Source of the DNA: Pseudoruminococcus sp964385235
GTDB lineage: Bacteria > Bacillota > Clostridia > Oscillospirales > Acutalibacteraceae
Assembly (NCBI GenBank): GCA_964385235.1
Contig: CAYLOD010000067.1
Span: 1-9,864, forward strand
Length of the DNA stretch: 9,864 nucleotides
Direction: 5' to 3'
This document shows, in pieces, positions 1-6,295 of the stretch; position 1 is the stretch's first letter, and every line of letters begins with the position of its first letter. The position numbers and the translations under genes were made by a program. Below the pieces are notes generated by a model. It saw nothing but the letters and a program-made list of their open reading frames with translations, had not been told where the DNA came from and searched no databases.

Positions 1-619
1 GCTCATAGAGATGATACTTCCAGCGGCAGGGCTGCGCACAGTCGCCTCTGTTCGCGTCACGCCCCGTCATATAACTTGATATTAAGCATCTCCCCGAAAA
101 TGACACGCACATAGAACCGTGAACAAACACCTCAAGCTCAAGCTCCCTCGGAACCTTTGCGCGTATTCCGGCAATTTCCTCGAGAGAAAGCTCCCTTGCG
201 AGCACCACTCTCTTGGCGCCCATGTCATATAGACTTCGTGCCGTTTGATAATTCACGATGCCCGTCTGCGTGGACATATGTATATCTGTATTCGGGGCAT
301 ATTTTTGAGCAAGGCTCATCACTCCGATGTCGGCGATTATCAGCGCGTCGATCCCGCAGTCAGCGGCCTTTACAAGAAAATCCGGCAGCATATCAATATC
401 CTTATTTCTCGGTGTGGTGTTGCAAGTCATATATACAGGTACGTTCCGCGCGTGTGCCTTTTCTACAGCGCGTTTCAATTCATCAAAGCCAAAATTAGCG
501 GCGGCGGTTCTCATTCCGTATTCCTCGCCCGCGAGGTAAACAGCGTCCGCGCCAAAGCTCAACGCGCTTTCAAAACATTCAAAATCGCCTGCGGGTGAAA
601 GCAGCTCAACTTTATCCAT
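1..619 (-). CDS. U32 family peptidase-like protein, N-terminal part (runs off the window)
   Basis: The frame is open from an ATG at 619 down to the left edge, giving 206 codons with no stop, so the 3' part is outside the window. A GGAG ribosome site lies 8 nt upstream (628-631). The protein opens with MDKVELLSPAGDFE and GADAVYLAGEEYG, the usual start of the family's TIM-barrel-like domain. Residues 163-181 match the U32 signature exactly: E163, F165, G168-S169-M170-C171, G176, C178, I180-S181. C171, C178, C194 and C198 are candidate cluster ligands. Family knowledge: many U32 proteins (RlhA, TrhP, UbiU/UbiV) carry an Fe-S cluster and act in RNA hydroxylation or ubiquinone hydroxylation, not proteolysis. 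Inference: an RNA-modification role is more likely than a protease, but the subfamily cannot be set from half a protein. It follows mltG after a 112-nt gap holding a terminator. Confidence 0.93.
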   Translation of the reverse strand, partial: MDKVELLSPAGDFECFESALSFGADAVYLAGEEYGMRTAAANFGFDELKRAVEKAHARNVPVYMTCNTTPRNKDIDMLPDFLVKAADCGIDALIIADIGVMSLAQKYAPNTDIHMSTQTGIVNYQTARSLYDMGAKRVVLARELSLEEIAGIRAKVPRELELEVFVHGSMCVSFSGRCLISSYMTGRDANRGDCAQPCRWKYHLYE

Positions 620-666
620 TATAATTTCTCCGTTTTCAGTAATGGTCTTGCCGGTGAAGTGATTTT

Positions 667-722
667 AAAAACGCCGCGCAAGCCGCAAGGTGCTGACAAC
701 ACATACCTTGGACTTGCCGGCG
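667..722 (-). terminator. Intrinsic terminator or attenuator between mltG and the U32 gene
   Basis: Read on the minus strand, CGCCG (722-718), GCAAG (717-713) and CAAGG (710-706) pair with CGGCG (676-672), CTTGC (682-678) and CCTTG (690-686). This makes a long stem with one small internal loop, a bulged G and a 15-nt loop, followed directly by TTTTT (671-667). It begins 9 nt after the mltG stop codon. The plus strand has no U-run after the stem. It probably ends most operon transcripts, with some read-through to the U32 gene. Confidence 0.7.
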
Positions 723-731
723 TCAAATTTA

Positions 732-2348
732 TTAGTTTCTCAGCGTCAGACCCGCGAGCGCGAGATTTTCCTCATGCTCCTCGTTAGTCCTCGCGTAGTA
801 GGACTGCGCGGGCTCGTCGGCAGTCGCCGCTTTATGACAGAAGTAATAGTAATCACTTTCCTCGGGTGAAAGCACGGCGTCTATAGCGTCGGAGCCGGGG
901 TTGCAGATAGGTCCGGGCGTCAGACCCTCTATCTCGTATGTATCGTATTTGCTCTTGAAGCTCTTCCTCTCCGCTATTGGGATCTGTGACTTACTCTTGT
1001 AAGGATAGTAAACGGTAGAGTCAAGCTGGAGCTTCATAAGTCCCATATCTCCATACGGGCTGGCGCCGTCGTTGTCAACAGTTGACAGACGATTGTGAAG
1101 TACGCTCGATACCATGTACATATCGTCAACGTCAGCCGCCTCCGCCTGTATAATGGACGCAAGCGTCAGAACTTCGTCAACGGTCATTTCCGCCGCCTTT
1201 GCCCTTTCCTCAAGCGTAACGCGCTTGTCAAAACCCTCTACTCTCGACTTGGTATGATAGAGCTTTTTCTCGTAGTTGTTGAGCATCTTTCTGATTACGG
1301 AATCGACGTCCTCATCTTTATAGAAATAATACATATCCGGGAAGAGATAACCCTCTAACTTATAGTATCTGCCCGACTTGTTCTTTATTTCACCGAGGAA
1401 AGGAAACTCCTCGTCAAATTCATCGCTGTTGCAGGCATTGAGAAATTCCGCAGACGAGCAGACTTCGCTCTTCTCGAGAAGCTCCGCGTATTCCCTTACA
1501 TTAAGACCCTCTATGAACTGTACCTCAACGACGTCGGTTCTGTTTGTATTGGTTTGGAGATACGATATAATCGCCTGATAATCAAGGTTTGTTTTTATCT
1601 GATACGACCCCTTGACAAAGCCGCTCGTTGACTTTGTCATTGTCGCGTAGAGCTTAAAGAAACTGTCGTTTTTAATAATATCATTGCTTACAAGCAAATC
1701 GGTAACATAATTAAGAGAAGCGTTTTCGGGGATCTCGATAGTTACCTCCTTATCCTCTTTTCTGTCGGCGGCAAGCATATCGTTAACTCCTACAGCCATA
1801 TAGCCGCCGAGTATAGCGGATATCAGCACAACCATTATAAGCCAGACAACTCTGAAGAATATTCTGTTTTTGCGTGATTTCCTTTTCAGCCTGAGCTTAT
1901 CGGCCTTTTTTGCTCTTTTGTACTCTGCCTTTTCCTCGGGCGTCATGCCCTTGGCTATAGCGTTTGCGCTGTAGCTTTGAATGCTTTCACCGCTGTGCAG
2001 TTCAAAATCATCGTCGGCTATAATCATGCTCTGATCAATATTTTGAAGTATGCTTGATGAGTTCAGGTTGTACATATCGCTTTCGTGCCCGTAGACCGAA
2101 TCGCCATAACCGTCCGTTGTGCCGTCATACTCACCGTCGGCGGAGTCCGTTTCCTCAATATGGAGCTTAAAGTTTTCTATCTTATCCCGACGCGATAAAG
2201 GCTCCTGCGGATCACCGGCGCTATGTTCCGTTGATTCCGTCGGCGCAGGGTCGTCATAACTTTCCCCGGCGGGATAGTCATCATCGCTGATATGAAGCTT
2301 AAAATTCTCTACTTTTTCCCTGCGTTTTTCGTTCATATCGTCGTTCAT
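732..2348 (-). CDS. mltG: Endolytic transglycosylase MltG (YceG-like) with a long cytoplasmic tail
   Basis: This 538-residue protein belongs to the family that cleaves nascent peptidoglycan glycan strands at the outer face of the membrane and limits strand length. Residues 1-160 are charged and acidic, then a basic run (KRKSRKNR), and one membrane helix at about 163-188. An extracellular YceG domain fills the rest. The catalytic segment LTLASIIQAE is at 394-403 with E403 in the conserved Glu position, followed by HNRL (418-421). LQLDSTVYYPY and the GLTPGPICNPG block (475-485) are typical of the family. The first ATG is chosen because GGAGG (2361-2357) sits 9 nt upstream, while the ATG at codon 5 is too far from it. 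It overlaps the upstream cyclo-ligase gene by 50 nt. The tail is longer than in proteobacterial MltG and contains a duplicated RR(E/D)K(V/I)ENFKLHI motif at 9-20 and 53-64. Confidence 0.95.
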   Translation of the reverse strand: MNDDMNEKRREKVENFKLHISDDDYPAGESYDDPAPTESTEHSAGDPQEPLSRRDKIENFKLHIEETDSADGEYDGTTDGYGDSVYGHESDMYNLNSSSILQNIDQSMIIADDDFELHSGESIQSYSANAIAKGMTPEEKAEYKRAKKADKLRLKRKSRKNRIFFRVVWLIMVVLISAILGGYMAVGVNDMLAADRKEDKEVTIEIPENASLNYVTDLLVSNDIIKNDSFFKLYATMTKSTSGFVKGSYQIKTNLDYQAIISYLQTNTNRTDVVEVQFIEGLNVREYAELLEKSEVCSSAEFLNACNSDEFDEEFPFLGEIKNKSGRYYKLEGYLFPDMYYFYKDEDVDSVIRKMLNNYEKKLYHTKSRVEGFDKRVTLEERAKAAEMTVDEVLTLASIIQAEAADVDDMYMVSSVLHNRLSTVDNDGASPYGDMGLMKLQLDSTVYYPYKSKSQIPIAERKSFKSKYDTYEIEGLTPGPICNPGSDAIDAVLSPEESDYYYFCHKAATADEPAQSYYARTNEEHEENLALAGLTLRN

Positions 2349-2952
2349 TCTTAGATACCTCCGTATTCTTGTCAGTTCGCCTTATGTATTTTTCCGTGAC
2401 AAGAAGCTTTGCGTTTCTGTCATAGTAGCTGTGAGGAAGCTTCCATACTACGCATGAGCTGTAGCATATCCCGACGGTGTCCCCCGAAAAGCGGCCGAGG
2501 AACCTGTCGTAATAGCCCTTGCCGTAGCCAAGACGATAGCCCTGAAAGTCAAACGCAAGTCCCGGAACAATGCAAAGTCCGGCAGTGCAGTCCGTGAGAA
2601 GCTCGCACTTCTCCTTTACCGGCTCAAGCACGCCAAAAGTTCGCGGCTCCAGCTCATCGAGAGAAGTTATGTAGTAGAACTCCATCTCTCTGCTGTTTTC
2701 CACACATCGCGGAACGGCGACGCGCTTGTTGTCCCTGAAAGCGCGCTCAATAAGAGCGATAGTATCCACCTCTATACTCGTTGAAACATATGTCAAAACA
2801 GTCTTATTCTGCTTATACTGTCTTAACCTTGTAATATTGTCAAGGATTCCTTTGTCAAGCTCTGCCTTTGTTTGCGGGGACATTGACCCGCGTTTTTCCC
2901 TGACCTTTTTTCGGAGAGACGCTTTGTACTCCCTTATATCGTTTATCGGCAT
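2299..2952 (-). CDS. 5-formyltetrahydrofolate cyclo-ligase (MTHFS; Fau/YqgN family)
   Basis: The product converts 5-formyl-THF to 5,10-methenyl-THF using ATP, returning this storage folate to one-carbon metabolism in the cytoplasm. The 217 residues show the family's order of motifs: basic N-terminus KKVREKRG (15-22), TYVSTSIEVDT (54-64), VAVPRC (78-83), FGVLEP (106-111), and the diagnostic IVPGLAFDFQGYRLGYGKGYYDRFL at 128-152, whose glycine/lysine loop binds nucleotide. LLVTEK (183-188) is the usual C-terminal strand. The family normally ends near here; about 25 further polar residues extend into the mltG coding region, giving a 50-nt overlap. The ATG at 2952 lies inside the end of the DJ-1 gene and has AAAGGA at 2967-2962, 9 nt upstream. 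The tight overlaps on both sides point to one co-translated operon. Confidence 0.93.
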   Translation of the reverse strand: MPINDIREYKASLRKKVREKRGSMSPQTKAELDKGILDNITRLRQYKQNKTVLTYVSTSIEVDTIALIERAFRDNKRVAVPRCVENSREMEFYYITSLDELEPRTFGVLEPVKEKCELLTDCTAGLCIVPGLAFDFQGYRLGYGKGYYDRFLGRFSGDTVGICYSSCVVWKLPHSYYDRNAKLLVTEKYIRRTDKNTEVSKNERRYERKTQGKSREF

Positions 2953-3485
2953 TGTATGGAATCCTTTACGCTTTTCGCGGTGTTATCGTCCTTTAGCTCT
3001 GCAAGAAGCTCAAGGGCAAATTCCGTTGACACTCCCATTCCCCTCGCGGTTATGAGCTTCCCGTCCTTGACGACAAATTCATTATCGCATATCGCTCCGC
3101 GAAGCTCCTTTTGGACCGACGGGAACGAGGTGGCGTGTCTGCCCTCAAGAAGTCCCATATGACCGAGTATAGACGGCGCCGCGCATATCGCGCCGACAGG
3201 CTTGTCATTTTCTATGCAGTATTCAATGGCATTTTTAACGACATCGGACTGTTCGAGGTTTGTCGTTCCGGGCATACCGCCGGGGAGAACTATCGCCTCA
3301 ACGCCGTCAAAGCCGTCTATCTCCTCCTCCATAATATCGGCGGTTACAAGGATATTGTGTGAGCTTGTAACATCTCTGCCCGTAACGCCGACCGTAATAA
3401 CATCAAGTCCGCCGCGCTTTAAAATATCGACAGGCGTAAGCGCCTCTATCTCCTCAAAGCCATCAGCCAAAAATACATATATCAC
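2943..3485 (-). CDS. DJ-1/PfpI family protein (YajL/DJ-1 type)
   Basis: From a GTG at 3485 this gives 180 residues, the usual size. MIYVFLADGFEEIEALTPVD matches the DJ-1 N-terminus, LPGGMPG (67-73) is the family turn, and GAICAAPSIL (98-107) is the nucleophile elbow with C101. E14 occupies the place of the Glu that activates the DJ-1 cysteine (E18 in human DJ-1). TARGMG (146-151) is also conserved. Known roles in the family include oxidative or glyoxal stress protection and chaperone activity; the substrate here cannot be told. A TTG at 3503 would add six residues, but AAAGGG at 3500-3495 lies 9 nt before the GTG, and homologues start at this Met. It is the first gene of the minus-strand operon and its stop overlaps the cyclo-ligase start by 10 nt. 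Confidence 0.92.
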   Translation of the reverse strand: MIYVFLADGFEEIEALTPVDILKRGGLDVITVGVTGRDVTSSHNILVTADIMEEEIDGFDGVEAIVLPGGMPGTTNLEQSDVVKNAIEYCIENDKPVGAICAAPSILGHMGLLEGRHATSFPSVQKELRGAICDNEFVVKDGKLITARGMGVSTEFALELLAELKDDNTAKSVKDSIQCR

Positions 3486-3494
3486 AAATACCAG

Positions 3495-3500
3495 CCCTTT
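3495..3500 (-). promoter_or_regulatory. Ribosome binding site that selects the GTG start of the DJ-1 gene
   Basis: AAAGGG on the minus strand sits 9 nt before the GTG at 3485. It overlaps the first codons of the alternative TTG start at 3503, so that longer start would lack its own site. Confidence 0.6.
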
Positions 3501-3508
3501 CAAACGCG

Positions 3509-3534
3509 AATTTCCACATATATGGGAAATTATA
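3509..3534 (-). promoter_or_regulatory. Candidate promoter -10 box with overlapping inverted repeat for the DJ-1 operon
   Basis: A perfect TATAAT reads on the minus strand from 3534 to 3529. The best hexamer at normal spacing (AGATGA) is a poor -35; TTGGAG lies 21 nt away. Directly overlapping the -10 and the expected start site is an inverted repeat with arms AATTTCC (3509-3515) and GGAAATT (3525-3531) around CATATATG, itself a palindrome. This position fits a repressor operator, but no known regulator is recognised. Confidence 0.45.
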
Positions 3535-3699
3535 GGAATATCCGCGCGGCTTCATCTCCAAAATATGAACTTTAAGCACTGCACGGACAATGCCCACAAT
3601 TTTACAAATACTATTAAACCCCAAATTATATAGCTTGTCAATATTCTTGGGAAAAATTCTGCGTTTTATACAGTTATCTTTTATAAGAGCTTTTTCTTT

Positions 3700-3705
3700 T
3701 ATAAT
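3700..3705 (+). promoter_or_regulatory. Candidate feoA promoter -10 box
   Basis: TATAAT lies in an AT-rich tract about 150 nt before the feoA start. The hexamer 17 nt upstream (TCTTTT, 3677-3682) is a weak -35. If real, transcription begins near 3712 and the message carries a leader of roughly 147 nt. Confidence 0.35.
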
Positions 3706-3732
3706 ATAACTCAGGCGATACGTCCCCGAATG

Positions 3733-3763
3733 GCGGCGGGAAAGACCGTGATTACCCGTCCGC
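3733..3763 (+). other. Hairpin I in the feoA leader
   Basis: GCGGCGGG (3733-3740) pairs with CCCG-T-CCGC (3755-3763). This is eight pairs with one bulged T and a 14-nt loop. GCGG can instead pair with a second CCGC at 3770-3773, and the upstream TCCC (3723-3726) can pair with GGGA (3738-3741), so alternative folds exist. No known riboswitch consensus was recognised. Confidence 0.4.
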
Positions 3764-3782
3764 GAGCGTCCGCTGTGAAATG

Positions 3783-3836
3783 TTCTCTCACAAATCGTGA
3801 TAATGCTCATACCATGATAATGAGAAGCTGAGAGAA
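3783..3836 (+). promoter_or_regulatory. feoA leader: hairpin II and two TGATAATG repeats (possible iron-regulator half-sites)
   Basis: TTCTCTCA (3783-3790) and TGAGAGAA (3829-3836) are perfect 8-bp arms enclosing CTCAT/ATGAG (3806-3810, 3820-3824). Inside lie two direct copies of TGATAATG, at 3798-3805 and 3815-3822, 17 nt apart. TGATAAT is one full half of the 7-1-7 Fur box, but the matching inverted half is absent for both copies. There is no U-run after the stem, so it is not a terminator; it ends 7 nt before the feoA ribosome site. Confidence 0.35.
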
Positions 3837-3858
3837 AAAACAGAAAGGCTTGGTCAAA

Positions 3859-4101
3859 ATGGACAGCAACCTTCTCTCGCTTGATACTCTTGCGGTCGGA
3901 AAGAGCGGCATTGTTCACGAATTGCTATCAAAGGGGAATCTGCGGCGCAGAATGCTGGACCTCGGTCTTGTACGAGGAACATATGTGGAATCGCTTATGA
4001 AAAGCCCGACAGGCAGGCTGACTGCGTATTATGTCAGCGGCGCGGTAATTGCTCTCCGTCCCGAGGATGCGAGATGTATTATTATAAACAAAAATCCTTA
4101 A
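3859..4101 (+). CDS. feoA: Ferrous iron transport protein FeoA (SH3-like)
   Basis: The 80-residue product is a small cytoplasmic SH3-like protein that works with FeoB in Fe(II) uptake. MLDLGLVRGTYVE, SPTGRL and the ending VSGAVIALRPEDARCI are the conserved FeoA segments in the right order, and the length is typical. The start is the ATG at 3859, with AAAGG at 3844-3848, 10 nt upstream; a TTG at 3850 would be almost on top of that site. It is followed 86 nt later by feoB on the same strand, with an 11-bp hairpin between them. Confidence 0.93.
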   Translation: MDSNLLSLDTLAVGKSGIVHELLSKGNLRRRMLDLGLVRGTYVESLMKSPTGRLTAYYVSGAVIALRPEDARCIIINKNP

Positions 4102-4106
4102 ACCGA

Positions 4107-4150
4107 TCGGTATGCGGTTCAGTCAATAATTCAGACAGTCCGCATACCGA
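4107..4150 (+). other. Intercistronic hairpin between feoA and feoB
   Basis: TCGGTATGCGG (4107-4117) and CCGCATACCGA (4140-4150) form a perfect 11-bp stem with a 22-nt loop, starting 5 nt after the feoA stop. A short U-rich stretch (ATTTTTAAAT) follows about 7 nt later, so it is a poor terminator. It could protect or process the message, or set the feoA to feoB ratio. Confidence 0.6.
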
Positions 4151-4173
4151 CACTCATATTTTTAAATATACAC

Positions 4174-4178
4174 GGGGG
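4174..4178 (+). promoter_or_regulatory. Ribosome binding site that selects the feoB start
   Basis: GGGGG stands 9 nt before the ATG at 4188. An upstream in-frame ATG at 4074 lies inside feoA and would add 38 residues with no FeoB resemblance. Confidence 0.7.
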
Positions 4179-4187
4179 TACATATGT

Positions 4188-6293
4188 ATGAACAACAAAA
4201 AAGCCGATGAAAGCATAGTTGTCGCTCTCGCGGGCAATCCGAATGTGGGAAAAAGCACCGTATTTAACGCGCTCACAGGCATGAAACAGCACACAGGAAA
4301 CTGGGCGGGAAAAACAGTAGCCAACGCGAGCGGTACATTTTCGCATAGGGACAGAAACTTCACGCTTGTCGATATACCGGGAACATATTCGCTGATGGCG
4401 TCCTCACCCGATGAGGAGGCGGCGCGGGAATTTATCTGTTTCGGAAATCCCGACTGCACGGTAGTTGTATTAGACGCCACCTGCCTTGAGAGAAATCTGA
4501 ACCTCGCTCTGCAAATTCTCGAGGTAAATAAAAATGCCGTCGCCTGCGTAAATCTTCTCGATGAGGCTGAAAAAAAGGGTATCAAGATAGACCTTGACGA
4601 GCTTTCGCTTGAGCTTGGCATACCCGTAGTAGGCACAAGCGCGCGCTCGGGAAAGGGGCTGTCCGAGTTGAAAGACGCTGTGTATGACGTCGTGACAGGA
4701 GCGAGGCGAACTTTTGGGACAAAAATCGTATATGACGACAAACTGGAGGACTGTATCTCCGAAGTAGAAAAGTCGCTATGTGTTTTAAATGAAAAGCATG
4801 ACAAAAAAATGTTCAAGGGTATTTCAACACGGTTTATTGCCCTAAGACTTATAGATTCAGACAAAAAGCTCTCAAAGTCTATTGAGGATTTTATGGGCTG
4901 CGATATTGCCGAAAACGAAGAAATAAAAAATTCGGTAGAAGCCGCCCGCGAATCACTACGCAAAAGCGGGCTGCGTCAGGACGGAATAAGGGATATTATT
5001 GTCGAGGGAATTGTCGCCAAGGCGCGAAATATCTATGCGCACTGCATATGTGTCCGCGCCTGCTGTTACAGCAGGCGCGACCGAAAAATCGACAAGCTCC
5101 TCACATCAAAGCTCACGGGAATACCTATAATGCTGCTTCTTTTCGGAGTAATATTTTACATTACGATAATAGGCGCGAATTATCCCTCGGAACTGCTGTC
5201 GTATGCCTTTGCACAGGTTCAGGAATGGCTCTACGGTTTTTTTGACCTTATACATTCTCCGCCGTTTCTCACAGGTCTGCTCGTCGACGGTATGTTCAAA
5301 ACACTATCATGGGTCGTAGCCGTGATGCTGCCTCCTATGGCAATATTCTTTCCGCTTTTCACGCTGCTCGAGGATTTCGGCTATCTGCCGAGAGTCGCCT
5401 TTAATATGGACAGCTTTTTTGCAAAGGCAGGTACGAGCGGGAAACAATCTCTGACAATGCTTATGGGCTTCGGCTGTAATGCCTGCGGAGTTACAGGCTG
5501 CCGCATTATCGAATCGCCCCGCGAACGAATCATAGCGACGGTAACGAATAATTTCGTTCCCTGCAACGGCAGATTTCCGACGCTGATAGCTATCATATCA
5601 ATGTTTTTTACCACAGGCGTTGCACTCGCTTTTCAATCTCTTGTTTCGTCGGTAATGCTGCTCGGTGTGATAGTTTTCGGCGTAATAATGACACTGGCGG
5701 TGTCAAAACTGCTCTCTGTGACGATACTTAAAGGGCTGCCCTCCTCCTTTACGCTGGAACTTCCCCCGTACCGGAAGCCGCAGATCTGCAAAACTATTGT
5801 CCGCTCGCTGTGCGACAGAACGGTGTCCGTTCTTTTGAGGGCTGTATCCGTTGCCGCTCCCGCCGGGATAGTCATATGGCTGCTGTCTAATATAACTATC
5901 GGCGGGCAGTCACTCTGCAACATAATCTCCGGCTTCCTCGATCCCCTCGGTTCGCTCATGGGACTTGACGGAGTAATTCTGCTTGCGTTTATCCTCGGCT
6001 TCCCCGCGAACGAAATAGTAGTCCCGATTATAATCATGATCTACACCGCGTCGGGTACTCTCGTCGATTATGAAAGCCTATCTTCGCTTCATACGCTGTT
6101 TGTTCAAAACGGTTGGACATGGGTGACAGCTCTCTGTACAATGATGTTTTCACTCATGCACTTTCCCTGTTCGACGACCTGCATTACAATATACAAGGAA
6201 ACAAAAAGCTTCAAGTGGACCGCTCTGGCGTTCGCGCTTCCGACGATTTTGGGAATGCTCCTTTGTATGGCGATTAACGCGATTTTCGGATAG
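4188..6293 (+). CDS. feoB: Ferrous iron transporter FeoB
   Basis: This 701-residue inner-membrane Fe(II) transporter has a cytoplasmic G domain. G1 is GNPNVGKST (16-24), G2 is T43 in GNWAGKT, G3 is DIPG (62-65), G4 is NLLD (122-125), and G5 is near TSAR (150-153). A helical region (about 180-285) follows, then the membrane domain from about 310. The first gate block has LLEDFGYLPRVAF (393-405) and GFGCNACGVTGCR (427-439), with Cys at 430, 433, 438 and 459. The second gate has HFPCSTTC (658-665). Such Cys-rich gates are usual in Clostridia. The linker at 285-293 reads HCICVRACC, an odd local Cys cluster encoded next to a perfect GC-rich hairpin. No FeoC or small Cys-rich partner follows; the gene ends 2 bp from the convergent YetF-like gene. 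Confidence 0.97.
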   Translation: MNNKKADESIVVALAGNPNVGKSTVFNALTGMKQHTGNWAGKTVANASGTFSHRDRNFTLVDIPGTYSLMASSPDEEAAREFICFGNPDCTVVVLDATCLERNLNLALQILEVNKNAVACVNLLDEAEKKGIKIDLDELSLELGIPVVGTSARSGKGLSELKDAVYDVVTGARRTFGTKIVYDDKLEDCISEVEKSLCVLNEKHDKKMFKGISTRFIALRLIDSDKKLSKSIEDFMGCDIAENEEIKNSVEAARESLRKSGLRQDGIRDIIVEGIVAKARNIYAHCICVRACCYSRRDRKIDKLLTSKLTGIPIMLLLFGVIFYITIIGANYPSELLSYAFAQVQEWLYGFFDLIHSPPFLTGLLVDGMFKTLSWVVAVMLPPMAIFFPLFTLLEDFGYLPRVAFNMDSFFAKAGTSGKQSLTMLMGFGCNACGVTGCRIIESPRERIIATVTNNFVPCNGRFPTLIAIISMFFTTGVALAFQSLVSSVMLLGVIVFGVIMTLAVSKLLSVTILKGLPSSFTLELPPYRKPQICKTIVRSLCDRTVSVLLRAVSVAAPAGIVIWLLSNITIGGQSLCNIISGFLDPLGSLMGLDGVILLAFILGFPANEIVVPIIIMIYTASGTLVDYESLSSLHTLFVQNGWTWVTALCTMMFSLMHFPCSTTCITIYKETKSFKWTALAFALPTILGMLLCMAINAIFG
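5055..5079. repeat. Perfect 11-bp hairpin inside feoB
   Basis: CGCGCCTGCTG (5055-5065) and CAGCAGGCGCG (5069-5079) are exact complements around TTA. No U-run follows on either strand, so it is not an intrinsic terminator. It encodes part of the linker between the G domain and the first membrane helix. Confidence 0.8.
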
Positions 6294-6295
6294 TA

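Larger units (their letters stand above)
3486..3858. other. Divergent intergenic region between the DJ-1 operon and feoA
   Basis: There is no convincing protein gene in these 373 bp. The left end carries the DJ-1 promoter candidate and inverted repeat. The centre (about 3570-3710) is AT-rich and probably holds the feoA promoter. The right third is the structured feoA leader with two hairpins and two TGATAATG repeats. An open frame on the minus strand across the region overlaps the DJ-1 gene and resembles nothing known. Confidence 0.6.

Noticed and set aside
157..598. Overlapping open frames on the plus strand at the left edge
   Set aside because: They are antisense to the U32 gene, which is strongly supported by its signature motif.
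3463..3918. 151-codon minus-strand frame across the DJ-1/feoA intergenic region
   Set aside because: It covers the DJ-1 promoter and feoA start, overlaps both genes in the wrong frame and resembles nothing known.
4074..4187. Longer FeoB start at 4074
   Set aside because: It lies inside feoA, adds 38 unrelated residues, and the ATG at 4188 has a strong ribosome site.
4154..4963. 269-codon open frame on the minus strand inside feoB
   Set aside because: It is Ser- and Phe-rich and antisense to the FeoB G domain, with no resemblance to any family.
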